The notes under the pieces were generated by a model, which was given only the letters and a program-made list of their open reading frames with translations, had not been told where the DNA came from and made no database searches. The position numbers and the translations under genes were made by a program. Shown here piece by piece: positions 44,011 through 53,900 of a DNA stretch of 64,000 nt (position 1 is its first letter; each line of letters starts with the position of its first letter). The DNA is from Ascaphus truei (Eukaryota; Chordata; Amphibia; Anura; Ascaphidae), in NCBI GenBank assembly GCA_036426205.1, contig WSYH01000651.1, positions 1 through 64,000 on the forward strand, read 5' to 3'.

Positions 44011-44821
44011 TAATAAATACAAATAAACTGTGACAAGCGCTAAACCTATTAATACAGTGCTGTGCACAAATGACTAAGCAGCCTGGTAACCTACTGAGAC
44101 ATCTCATATGTCTCAAACCAAAATAAAAATACAAAAATAGATACAAAACCTGGCGCATGAGTTAGTGTGATTAAAGTCCAAATAGAAAGGATAAAGTGAT
44201 TAATAGTCCTACTTCTACGACTTAGAGTAGCCGGTGAGAAATGAACTCAGTTCACAGTTCCTAGAGGTGGAAGCCAGTTCTTCTCATGGGATGGAATTAA
44301 TCTAGAAGTAGCTAGATCGCATGCAGGGGAGAGAAACTGTGCTTTAAACCTTCCTGGCCCGGGAGCTTCTGGTGTGGCACGAACCCCTCGTGGTGTCCTT
44401 AGCCTCCGTGGGTCTTGAAAAGTTGTCTCTTCCGATCTTGTCTCTAGGAATCCTGCACTTTTTTCTCCGGTAAGAAACAAAGAGGAACAGGGGATTGCGC
44501 AGCACAAACAAACTTTTAATGACGCCTTTCCTAAAACACAAATAAAATACTCACAAGTGAAGGTGAGTTTTAAAAACAATAAAGAAGTGCCCGGCCCAGC
44601 ACACACAGCAGCCGCCTCAGTCACTGAGAGTCCTTCCCGGTACCGCGTGTACCTCACGTGTATCCGGCGTAGTTGGATGATGTCACCGTCTTCAGTATTG
44701 ACTGGCAGCTGGAGTGTCTGAGACAATGCTTCTTAGGCTCCCTTACTGAGTTCATTTCTCACCGGCTACTCTAAGTCGTAGAAGTAGGACTATTAATCAC
44801 TTTATCCTTTCTATTTACAGA
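44011..44821. mobile_element. 811-bp non-autonomous element with 72-bp inverted arms, 9-bp TSD
   Basis: TTGATCTTA at 44002-44010 and 44822-44830 flanks the insertion inside the Tc1 transposase. The arms are about 44180-44251 and 44745-44816 (AAATAGAAAGGATAAAGTG and its inverse). The left tail beyond the arm has (A/T)-rich sequence with TGGCGCATG. The interior carries GC-rich DNA without a domain. No hammerhead core was seen. The layout recalls the outward-facing PLE pairs. Confidence 0.65.
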
Positions 44822-44990
44822 TTGATCTTAGTTTCATCTGTCCGAATAATGCTGTTCCAAAACTGGGCTGGCTTTTTTTAGATATTGTTTGGCAAAGTCT
44901 AATCTGGACTTTCTATTCTTGAGGCTTATGAATGGTTTGCACCTTGTGGTGAACCCTCTGTATTTGATCTGTGATTTGTCGACCACAAAG
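44822..44990 (-). pseudogene. Tc1-like transposase, middle part
   Basis: Minus strand: a frame with KPFISLKNRKSRLDFAKQYL and KKASPVLEQHYSDR, the region before the DDE core's second Asp in Tc1 transposases (WxxVxWSDES region, decayed). Contiguous with 44010 once the insertion is removed. Confidence 0.7.
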
Positions 44991-45122
44991 CAAGGAAGAG
45001 ACAGCACACTCAGGAATATCAAAAAACGTGTATTAAGAAGAAAAAGCTGGCACAATCACCGACGTTTCGGTCCTAGACACAGGATATTCCTGAGTGTGCT
45101 GTCTCTTCCTTGCTTTGTGGTC
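44979..45122. repeat. Short inverted-repeat element with degenerate hammerhead
   Basis: 40-bp arms, GACCACAAAGCAAGGAAGAG... at 44979-45018 and its inverse at 45083-45122. On the minus strand inside it: CTCAGGA (45094-45088), a weak stem II, GAAA (45068-45065) and ACGT as palindromic stem III with a GUC triplet. A single core change (G5 to C in CUGANGA) should inactivate it. Confidence 0.55.
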
Positions 45123-45233
45123 CTGGGATCCTGGATTCACCTGGTAAGGAGTCTATTTATGCATACTTCCTGTATGGGACAAGCATCTATTTTTGCTTTA
45201 CATGTGTGCCATCTGCCTATTTATATATATATA

Positions 45234-45255
45234 CCCCCCCCCCCCCCCCCCCCCC
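45234..45255. repeat. Poly-C tract (22)
   Basis: Uninterrupted C-run; the source of a spurious proline-rich ORF. Confidence 0.9.
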
Positions 45256-45465
45256 ATATATACCCGCATCATGTTCTGCACTTCCAGGGGGGCTGGGAAC
45301 AGGCTCCTGTCACCCAGGAAAGTGTGACATGGAAGATAATAACACGTTTCTGAATAGAGCGCGTTTACGAAGGACAGGACAACGAGCGCTTCACCATCAG
45401 AACAGCGATAACACAGGATGTAACACTGTGTGTGCGTGTGTGTGATATTCTTCTCTCTACATATA

Positions 45466-45469
<4 letters not shown>

Positions 45470-45513
<44 letters not shown>

Positions 45514-45543
45514 ATATATACATACATACATACATACATACAT
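45470..45543. repeat. (GT)n followed by (CATA)n
   Basis: About 20 GT units, then about five CATA units, just before the small DNA element at 45542. Confidence 0.9.
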
Positions 45544-45864
45544 ACCCCGGTTTAAGGACACTCACTATAAGTACACTCGCGAGTAAGGACATATCGCCCA
45601 ATAGGCAAACAGCAACTCGCGCATGCGCCTGTCAGCACGTCCTGAACAGCAATACCGGCTCCCTACCTGTACCGAAGCTGTGCACAAGCGGGGAGCCTAT
45701 AGAGCCTTTTACACATGCGTTATTTACACCTGTTATGCACGTATATGACGATTGCCGTACAGTACATGCATCGATAAGTGGGGAAAAAGGTAGTGCTTCA
45801 CTTTAAGTACATTTTCGCTTTACATACATGCTCCGGTCCCATTGTGTACGTTAATGCGGGGTAT
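45542..45864. mobile_element. Small non-autonomous DNA element with ATACCCCG ends
   Basis: The left end ATACCCCGGTTTAAG and the inverted right end ATACCCCGCATTAACG share about 8 terminal bases. Subterminal blocks are partly inverted (AAGTACACTCGCGAGTAAG against TTTAAGTACATTTTCGC). No ORF. Superfamily uncertain. Confidence 0.5.
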
Positions 45865-45952
45865 GCCTGTACACACAATATAAATATATATATACACACA
45901 TTAAATTATACACGCACATATATGGATATGTATGTCTTTATTTATATATAGC

Positions 45953-46095
45953 GTGATCCCTGTACGCAGCGCGTCGCAGCAGTAACACAGGGGATATAAT
46001 AATATAACACGTAATGGGGAATAAGCGCATCAGACATAAAAGTAACATTAGGAAAAGGAGTCCCTGCCCCGCAGAGCTTACAGTCTAAGTGATAA
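45953..46095. repeat. Dispersed repeat ('tccctgccccg..gagcttacagtcta')
   Basis: A recognisable diverged copy of the same sequence lies at 47744-47882 ('gatccatgtacagagc...cctgccccgaggagctgacaatcta'). Likely an old LINE-derived fragment; family not certain. Confidence 0.5.
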
Positions 46096-46127
46096 GAGTG
46101 GAGAACTTAGAGACAGGTGTGTGTATA

Positions 46128-46130
<3 letters not shown>

Positions 46131-46158
<28 letters not shown>
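46131..46158. repeat. (AT)n microsatellite
   Basis: About 14 AT units. Confidence 0.85.
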
Positions 46159-46161
<3 letters not shown>

Positions 46162-46398
46162 CCATTTACTCTCCCGTCTTAATCCCTCTTCAGTGGGAGA
46201 TCCTGCCTGTGACTCAGGCAGCCGCGGAGGGTTTAATACCCGCCCTCCCGCTTGGCGTTGTGACCCTGTCTCGCCGCGTGCTCTGAGCCATCTTTGGCAG
46301 CCTGTCTCTTCCTTGTTGTTATTGTTGTTGTTAGTACGGTTCACGTCGCCGCCCTGCCTCGTTCTCACGCACACACACACAGCCGCATGGCCAGACCG

Positions 46399-46520
46399 GG
46401 TGTCTCTCTCCCCTCTCTCTCTCCCCTCTCTCTCTCCCCTCTCTCTCTCCCCCCTCTCTCTCTCCCCTCTCTCTCCCTCCCCTCTCCCTCCCCTCTCTCT
46501 CCCCTCTCTCTCTCTCCCTG
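46399..46520. repeat. CT-rich tandem repeat (CTCTCTCTCCCC)n
   Basis: Imperfect 10-12-bp units of pure pyrimidine. A strand bias like this can form triplex (H-) DNA. A similar tract lies at 48727-48840. Confidence 0.85.
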
Positions 46521-46754
46521 TTATTAATGGCTTCCCTTTTCTCTCGGGGAGGGTTTGTTTTGTGTGTATCTGGTAGTGCCGGGAGGGGCTGGGGGAGAGG
46601 GGTAGAGCCCACAGCACCACAGGCACAATAGATTTTGTTTACAACAGTTTCTCTTGCGCAAATAAGGAGGGGGCGCCATCAGGATTCTGCTCACAGTGTG
46701 TTCAGTCCCACGGAAGCCCCCTGGTACAGAGCAGTCGGCAGGGACACACTTGCA

Positions 46755-46972
46755 CGCTCTCTCTCTTTCACTTGCGCGCTCTCTCTTTCACTTGTGCGCT
46801 CTCTTTCACTTGCGCGCTCGCTCTCTTTCACATGCGCGCTCTCTCTCTCACTTGCGCGCTCTCTCTCTCTTTCACTGGCGCTCACTCTTGCGCTCACACT
46901 CTCTCCCTCGCCCGCGCACTCTCTCCCTCGCCCGCGCACTCTCTCCCTCGCCCACGCACTCTCCCTTGCCCG
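46755..46972. repeat. Minisatellite of ~20-bp units (CTCTCTTTCACTTGCGCG)n and variants
   Basis: Two related unit types follow each other: 'ctctctttcacttgcgcg' and 'actctctccctcgcccgcgc'. All ORFs over it are repeat-driven. Confidence 0.8.
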
Positions 46973-47510
46973 CACACCCCACACCAATATACACACACTA
47001 ATAAATATAAATACATAAATCTACACATACACTAATATATGCACACACACTAATACGCGCAAACATACACACCCAAATATATACACAGTGTGTGTGTGTG
47101 TGTACATGAACACACAGCACAATGTGTGTTATTTATTACATTGTGATAGTGATATCTGTGTGCCCATATAGCAGATTCATGAATCGCCCGCAATGTGTGT
47201 GTATAAATAAACATACAATATTATGTCTAAATACACATACAGTGCTTTATGTATGTGTGTGCACTAGTACAAAGCTGTGTGTGAGAGTATCACAGCCTGT
47301 ATAAACGCATTTATCCGTCGATCATTCGCTTGTAAGAACAGTCTCATCACGAGATGTGTGATATATGTATATATGTGTTTGATATGTAGATATGGTATAT
47401 ATGTGTCTATGGTATATATGTAGGGAAGGTTGTGTATGTATGGTGTGTTTTATGATATGCAGGTATGACGTGTGTGTATGATATGTAGGTATGGTGCGTA
47501 TGTGTTTAAA

Positions 47511-47513
<3 letters not shown>

Positions 47514-47541
<28 letters not shown>
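47514..47541. repeat. (GT)n microsatellite
   Basis: About 14 GT units in a longer TATG/TGTG-rich region (47340-47730). Confidence 0.85.
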
Positions 47542-47548
<7 letters not shown>

Positions 47549-47669
47549 GTATGTAGGTATGTATGTGTTTATAATATGTAGCTATGGTGTATATGGTATG
47601 TAGAGTAAATATGTGTATATATAGGTATGGTGTATATATGTGTTTATGATAGGTAGCTATGGTGTTTAT

Positions 47670-47675
<6 letters not shown>

Positions 47676-47730
<55 letters not shown>
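47676..47730. repeat. (GT)n microsatellite
   Basis: About 27 GT units. Confidence 0.9.
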
Positions 47731-47736
<6 letters not shown>

Positions 47737-47743
47737 GCATAGG

Positions 47744-47882
47744 ATGATCCATGTACAGAGCACTTCACAGCAGTAATAAAGGCAACAGAACAACGAGCTG
47801 TAATACACAATATTCTTATTGTTGTTTACATTAGCAAGTCAAACAGGAAATTCCTGCCCCGAGGAGCTGACAATCTAAATGA
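47744..47882. repeat. Second copy of the dispersed 'cctgccccgaggagct' repeat
   Basis: See 45953-46095. The two lie in the same orientation and are diverged. Confidence 0.5.
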
Positions 47883-48109
47883 AATGCAGATTAAGAGATC
47901 ATAAAAATGCTCCACGTTTAATATAACTGAATCCACGTCCCCCGCCTTTCGTTCCCTCTGGGCTTAGCGGGGACAGTGTAACACAGACGCGCTTCTCATA
48001 CACAGCGTGCCGTCTCCTGTATACTAGGCTGGGCGATCTCTCGTGTATAAACCTCTCGCGGTGTCCGAGCCTGCTACTTAGCGCAGGGGACGGCCAACGC
48101 CACTTCTCC

Positions 48110-48245
48110 AGGGCCACCAACAGATCAGGTTTTCAGGATATCCCTGCTTCAGCACAGGGGACTCAATCAGTGGCCCAGTCTCTGACTGCATCACCTGTGC
48201 TGAAGCAGGGATATCCATAATGCCTGGTATGTTGGTCTCCCTTGA
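48110..48245. mobile_element. Palindromic MITE-like repeat
   Basis: GGATATCCCTGCTTCAGCAC (about 48137) is repeated inverted at about 48195-48215, with a loop containing 'actcaatcagtggcccagtctctgactg'. Outer bases ('ccaacagatcaggttttca') look like one end. A compact fold-back DNA element of a type common in vertebrate genomes. Confidence 0.55.
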
Positions 48246-48249
48246 TGAC

Positions 48250-48545
48250 ACTGGGCAGTCCTGACTGTGGCCGCGGTTATAGTGGCCGCGTGCACGCAAC
48301 ATCGTGCTCCGCGAGTACAAATGTGCGTTTCTCAATGAGGCCGCCCATAGTGCGGGGAGCGCTGCAGAGCGACAGCGCAGGCGATTTGTGAAAATCCAAT
48401 TGAATGGTTTATTTCCGCGTCACGTGTGCGGTTCAGCCAAAGAGGGCGAACGAGCCCGGTGATGCGTCCGCCACGCCTCCCCTTCGCCTCCAGCCTAGTG
48501 CATGTTTCACGCGACGGACAGGCGAGTGACGTCACGCGCACGCCA
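48250..48545. other. CpG-rich stretch upstream of the UBALD-like exon
   Basis: CpG-dense sequence ('ggccgcgtgcacgcaacatcg', 'gacgtcacgcgcacg') without an ORF of interest. Could be a CpG island, but no first exon was found here. Confidence 0.3.
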
Positions 48546-48726
48546 CAACTATAATCGCGGCCTCAGAGTGTAAGCTCTGCAGGGCAGGAATCCCCCCACC
48601 CCCTATATATGTCTATATCTGTACACGTATAGCTGTATGATATGAGCGGAGAGATATGATCAGTTATTGATATTGTGCCAACATATTCCATTGTACTGTT
48701 GGGCTGGGGGATGATAGATGAGACTA

Positions 48727-48845
48727 ACCTCTCCCCCTCTCACTCTCTCTCTCCCCTTCTCACTCTCTCTCCCCCTCTCATTCTCTCTCCCCTTCTCACT
48801 CTCTCTCCCCCTCTCACTCTCTCTCCCCCTCTCACTCTTCCCCTC
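48727..48845. repeat. CT-rich tandem repeat before the UBALD-like exon
   Basis: Imperfect (CTCTCTCCCC)n tract about 65-180 bp upstream of the exon. It merges into the polypyrimidine tract of its 3' splice site. Confidence 0.85.
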
Positions 48846-48907
48846 CTCTCCCCCCCCACACCTCTGCCCCCCCCCCTCCCTCTCTTTCCTGCCCCTCTCT
48901 CCTGCAG

Positions 48908-48970
48908 ACGGCGCTAAGCACCTTCTTTCAAGAGTCAAATGTCCCCAGCGCTCAGCATCACCCGCACATG
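48908..48970 (+). CDS. Internal exon of a UBALD1/UBALD2-like (FAM100) gene
   Basis: A 63-nt block preceded by a strong branch/pyrimidine tract and CAG, and followed by the donor ATG|GTGAGTA. In phase 0 it encodes 21 residues starting TALSTFFQESNVPSA, then a His-rich end (QHHPHM). UBALD1/2 proteins have TALSTFFQE-type sequence followed by several His and Met-Met-Cys at this point, and I count the same 21 residues there before the second Met (from memory). The segment is the end of the UBA-like N-terminal domain. I did not find the exon for the first about 40 residues upstream or the CTPANTP exon downstream, so they lie outside or in other sequence. It is the only convincing host coding sequence in the window. 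A pseudogene cannot be excluded, but splice sites and frame are intact. Confidence 0.65.
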
Positions 48971-49211
48971 GTGAGTACGCTCCTGGCACCCGCCGCTCAG
49001 TGGTGAACGCGCGGGGTTAATCTGTGTAGCGCTGCCTTGGGGGTTAATAGCTGGCCCTCAGCCTGGCATGCGCCTGGGCCTGCGGTCACCCGCTGGCAGG
49101 AATGTGTAGTGCGGCTCGGGGAGCACGTGACACTGCAGGGCCGGCACACGCATGTAAACACAGCACAGACCAAGCGTGTAACTGCGCAGCAAGATGTCCT
49201 CCGGGAACCGA

Positions 49212-49230
49212 GGGGGGGGGGGGGGGGGGG

Positions 49231-49260
<30 letters not shown>
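49212..49260. repeat. Poly-G followed by (TG)n
   Basis: About 19 G bases and then about 15 TG units in the intron downstream of the UBALD-like exon. Confidence 0.9.
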
Positions 49261-49262
<2 letters not shown>

Positions 49263-49751
49263 TCAACTGGCCTTATACTAACATACAGTAGGTCTCTCTC
49301 AGGATGGGAGTTAGCATCGTTAAACAAAATTAATTGTAACCAAGCTGCTCTGACAGATTCACAGCTTTTTGGTGAATAAACAAAGGACCAGTTTCATGTT
49401 TTGCAAATTGGGCACCATGGAGGTCCCCCGCTTTAGTACAGTATTTTCAAATTAGTATTTTTTTGCACAGAATTCTACTTTTAGATACAAACATGAATAT
49501 CAATATTTTGTTCAATTTATTAGTTTAAAATATCATTTGTATTGCAAACATGCCTTTAATATTTGTTCTCAAATATTTAAAGATTTGTGCTGTCCTTTAG
49601 GGTTTTTGTAATAGTATTAATGTACGTTAAATCAGCATTAATACTTTGCTGTATGATAACACATCACATAACACATAGTGAACAGCCTGCATTGTCTTTG
49701 TCTCTGTGTTATTTGTTACTCGAGTACAAATCTAGACATTGTCACAGATGT

Positions 49752-50238
49752 AATGAAAAGTTCAGTCCGCGCTCTGGCTCTTTAAACTTTGAGTGTCATA
49801 TCGCCTGAAGAAGTTTACTTTGTTAAACGAAACGCGTCGCGACTGTTGTGGCTGGCGGTTTTACTACCCACCACCAGTACACACTCAAGTGTACCGTTCC
49901 TGCTTATTTCCGATCGTTTCTATGCTATCAAAAACGGACAGGCATCCTAAGGACACCTATTGAAGGCCCCGGTTCCTGCACATGTGTGCTACACTCTGCA
50001 CCACGCTACCACACGTGGAGGACAGGAGAGTGAACAGAGACAGCCCCAGCGCGCGGGTCTGATCTCTCAGAACTGAGATTACCCTTCATACTTCCTATGT
50101 GATGCCCTACTCCTGTGATAGACACCAGAATCGGGGATTATTAAAGAAATTTTATATGTAAGTTACTAATTTTATTATTTGTTGCTAATACAATATCTAT
50201 CTCTCATCTTGGTGCGCTTTTGTGTTTTTTCTTGTTTT
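49752..50238 (+). mobile_element. 487-bp non-autonomous hammerhead retroelement with 14-bp TSD
   Basis: ATTGTCACAGATGT at 49738-49751 and 50239-50252 flanks it. A complete hammerhead lies about 50 bp from the 5' end, and the 3' end is GCGCTTTTGTGTTTTTTCTTG, the tail seen on the PLE pair. No ORF. The TSD length equals that of the PLE pair (14 bp), suggesting mobilisation by the same machinery (inference). Confidence 0.8.
49801..49842 (+). ncRNA. Type I hammerhead ribozyme, complete core and stems
   Basis: Stem I TCGC (49801-49804) pairs with GCGA (49839-49842). The core is CTGAAGA (49805-49811). Stem II GTTTA/TAAAC is a perfect 5 bp with loop CTTTGT. GAAA (49829-49832) is followed by palindromic ACGCGT, and the GUC triplet is cut after C49838. 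Every consensus position is satisfied. The best candidate in the window for in vitro activity. Confidence 0.8.
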
Positions 50239-50280
50239 ATTGTCACAGATGTCTAAGCATAGTTAGTCCTTGATAGCTAC

Positions 50281-50755
50281 CAAGAGGCAAGGTAGGTCAT
50301 GCAGAAACACTGAGAAGTGATGCAGATGCCAAGTATCAAGAAACGACTTTAATCTTTGGTCACATTATCTCAACTATTTTTTGACAGCTTTTTTAGACCA
50401 TATTTGATGATATGTTCCTCTGCTCCATCAGCTTCATAATTGCATGCTAATCACCAAGGGGATGTGTATTTCGTGGAAATCCTCCCAAATACATTTGGAT
50501 ATAATATACAGTAGCACATTTTTTTTGCTTGATAAGGTCATGCATAAACACTGACGCAGTGCAGATACCAATAATAAGGAAATTACTTGAATCCTTTGTA
50601 ATAATCTCCCAATTCTTTTTTGCATCTTTATTTTAGATCATACTTGATGATATACTGTATATCCCTCTGCTCCTCTGCTCCATGAGCTTCATAATTGCAT
50701 GCTGATCACCAGAGTTTGTTGAAATTATCCCAAACACAATTTTTATTTAATATAG
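50281..50755. repeat. Diverged tandem duplication (~230 bp x 2)
   Basis: 'ggtcatgca.aaacactga..cagtgcaga', 'ttgatgatat', 'ctctgctcca' and 'gcttcataattgcatgct.atcacca' occur in the same order at about 50295-50455 and 50534-50712. No coding content. Confidence 0.65.
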
Positions 50756-51442
50756 AATGCTTATTTTGCTTTATAGTATAGCAGTTTGGCCTGCTTTTAC
50801 CACCAAATATTAGCAAGTTTAGAAAGAAAAAACCTTAAGTTTCTTCAGTACACCATTAGGATGATGAAGTTACAGTATGCCTTCTCAAAGCAATTTTTTA
50901 GGGCATTATATTAAGCTATCTTAGAAATTAGAGTGCACTAATTATGATATATCGCAAAATCTCCTTTTATATTTGTAGTCTTGGCTTCAACATTAATATG
51001 TGTAATTTATTTATAAACAACATGCACTTTAATAGAATGAACAATGTATTTTTGGGATATGGATGAGGACAAACTAATACTTTTTATTAAAGCTATCACA
51101 CACAGATGAATATATCACAGGTACTGCATAGATAAATACAGATGTAGCAAGACTAACTAACCCCGACAGTGTCAGCTACTATTGTGTTGTGTGAGAGTCC
51201 AGACCCGCACTTAACGTTAATCAATCCAGGCTGTATTTGTCACTGTCTGAGGACCCTGAGCAGCCATTGCAATGCAAATGGTAAGCTTTGCTATATCTGT
51301 ATATGCATAATACATACCGTATCAGCCGAAAAGCAAATATTTATCAATTAAAGATTTGACATGAGAGCTGTAAGGATAAGGGAATGACCAGGATTGCAAG
51401 AAAACAATTTGGGAAATTATTTTACCCTATAGAATTTTTGTG

Positions 51443-51516
51443 GCTTTATTTATTTATTTATAAAAGTTTTACCAGGAAATAATACATTGAGAGTTACCTC
51501 TCGTTTTCAAGTATGG
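51443..51516 (-). repeat. 3' end of the L2/CR1-group LINE, second copy
   Basis: TTTATTTATTTATAAAA, then 'ttttaccaggaaataataca' and GAGAGTTACCTCTCGTTTTC match the 3' end at 34820-34885, including the stem-loop. Strongly 5'-truncated. Confidence 0.75.
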
Positions 51517-51598
51517 TATGTATAATGTATTTCATTTAAAGATCATTTCCTTTGTCTGTGTGTTCACATTAATATAGAAAGAGGTATACGGTACCCTG

Positions 51599-51671
51599 AC
51601 CACACACACACACACACACCACACACAAACACAACACACATTAAACCCCATTCACCATCACTTACAACACA

Positions 51672-51722
<51 letters not shown>
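51599..51722. repeat. (CA)n array, interrupted
   Basis: Two CA arrays separated by about 40 bp of CA-rich sequence; the second has about 27 units. Confidence 0.9.
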
Positions 51723-51724
<2 letters not shown>

Positions 51725-53344
51725 AGTTTTAATTTCACTTCATACTGTATTTGTTTTATTGTATTTGCAGGTGAAAATATATGTGATTAGCACAGCATTT
51801 TAGGAAATTAACATCACAAGATTACAACCAACGAAGGGATTAATCCACCAAAATGTTGTGCTATACACATATGTTGGCCTGCATATAAAGCTAGTAGAGT
51901 GTGTACAGTGGGGGTACCGTATACCTATACCTATATGAAATTATTGGCCGCAAAGCAGTCCCTGCCTTTATCTCCAGGTAGCACTAGAAACTACCTATAA
52001 ATAAAGTATTCCCCCAAATAATTGAGACAATAGCATCTGGAATTATATATTTTATTATTTCTATATCAGCTCCATGGACCTTCTACCCCAGGTTTTTGTG
52101 AAATGTGGGATAATGTTCTCTTCAGTGAGTATGTACAAGCATTATCCCATTAGCAGAAAAGTTTGACCATACAATGTCATCTTAGACATCATTACATGAG
52201 TCTTATTCACAATAAAATTGAAGCCCTTAATAAAGATAGACATATACACCTCGGTTAACCTACTGTTTGATGATAGCTAAATGAGGTCACAAGAGACTCA
52301 ATGGAATTAGGCATGGTGTCTGCTTACTCTAAAGACAATTAGATGACTTGTGGTGTGGTCTCCTTATAAGGCATGACTAGTAACATTTCCTTGTTTAAGG
52401 TTGCACAAGCCCTCTTAATCAGACCAGGTACAGAGCAGAGAAATCGACATTACACCAATACATATAGCTGTACCACTTGGCTAAAGCTTTACTTTTAAAT
52501 GCTCATTATGCTGTAGAAAGCAGTTGTTTTTTTAAACGTTGTTCATGTATGAGAATAACTGGATTGTGTAGTATAGCAGCTAAACCATTATCATTAATGT
52601 TGAGAACTACTGTATTTGCTTAACAAGTTACATAAAAATAGATATATTTATAATACTGTATGCAACATGTATTTAACAACAACAATTGGTTGCTTTACTG
52701 CTGTAGTATCAAGACTGGAATATAGAGGATGTATGTTTGCACAAACATATTGTTTCTAATTTTAAGATCTACATTTATTATATTTCAGTGACTATTGAAA
52801 TTATTAAATAGGTGCTCACTTTTTGTAATGTATGTACATGGTATTTTAAACCAAATCATTTTTTGTATCCTTTTAATTATCTTTACAGAGAAAAGTTTTT
52901 ATTTTCAAAATAAGCATTGGAAAAGACATGCAAATAATTGTTATAGTTTCAGGCTTTAACTTATTTTGAACAAGTAATTAATACTTAGCCTAATGAATAC
53001 CAGATTTTTTTTTTAGTAATTTGAATCACCTGATCAGCACAGTTATACTGACTTATGGTATGTTGTCTTTTTCATCCTGTCCATATACTTCATTGTAAAT
53101 TCCTCAGAATTTGTATACCATTTGGATGTATGGATGTAAAATATTTGATTGACCATTTTTTTGTTTCTTTGATACAAGCCCTAGAACAGCTGTACAGGAG
53201 ATCATTAATACAAATATAATCATTGGTGTTTTGGGGAGCTCAAATTAGGAAACAAAATATGAAACACATGACATTGTGAAATATATGTTACAATTGGTAG
53301 ATAAGATGCCGTGTGTGCAAATGCTGTACTTTATTGCACCTTCA

Positions 53345-53400
53345 TCTATATTTATATATATAAAACTGAAAATGTTGTTTGTGAGTCCCTGTAGACCATT
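53345..53400 (+). mobile_element. Possible Helitron 5' end
   Basis: TCTATATTTATATATATAAA followed by ACTGAAAATG resembles the TC...TATAAAA starts of vertebrate Helitrons. No matching CTRR end with hairpin was identified. Confidence 0.25.
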
Positions 53401-53513
53401 TGATTAATCCGTCGGTCCGCCAGCCCTCCCACGGATCTCATTGGCCGGTGTGTCTCGCCCCCCTCCCATGTGTCCCGCCCCGCAAGGCTCTCATTAGCCG
53501 GTTCGCTCTAACC

Positions 53514-53537
53514 CAGGGGTCCCCAACCCCCGGGCAC

Positions 53538-53570
<33 letters not shown>

Positions 53571-53660
53571 GCCTGAGGTGAGGAAATGCTCCCTGGTGGT
53601 GGTGGCGGCGGCGGCGGATGTTGCTGTTGCTGCTGCTGCTGGGGGGGGGGGGGCTTAACT
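53514..53660. mobile_element. hAT-type left end with CTG/GGC repeats
   Basis: CAGGGGTCCCCAACCCCCGG is the typical end of a hAT/Zaphod-type element. It is followed by (CTG)10-11 (53538-53570), a GGT/GGC tract, another CTG tract and poly-G (53641-53653). The opposite end was not found. Confidence 0.5.
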
Positions 53661-53805
53661 GAGATGTGTGAGTATTTGCCCCCACCCAGCTCCGTTTTCA
53701 CCCCCCCAGCTCTGTTTTTGCCCCCCCAGCTCCGTTTTTGCACCTACCAACACACACAGTGACACACACACAGTGACAGACACACTGACACACAGTCACA
53801 CACGT

Positions 53806-53900
53806 ATTTTTAATAATATTGAGCAGGAGCAGGGGGCCCCCTGAGTTTATATTTCTGGCTCAGGGAACCCCCTGCTCACTGTACAATATTATTAAAAGGG
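53806..53900. repeat. Hairpin element, copy 1
   Basis: TTTTAATAATATTG...GCAGGGGGCCCCCTGAG pairs with CTCAGGGAACCCCCTGC...CAATATTATTAAAA around a short loop. The same hairpin recurs at 55583 and 60559. Confidence 0.8.

Larger units (their letters stand above)
50756..53340. other. AT-rich stretch, no gene found
   Basis: Apart from a LINE 3' end and a (CA)n array (listed separately) I see no ORF, transposon end or exon-like block. Probably intronic or intergenic. Confidence 0.4.
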
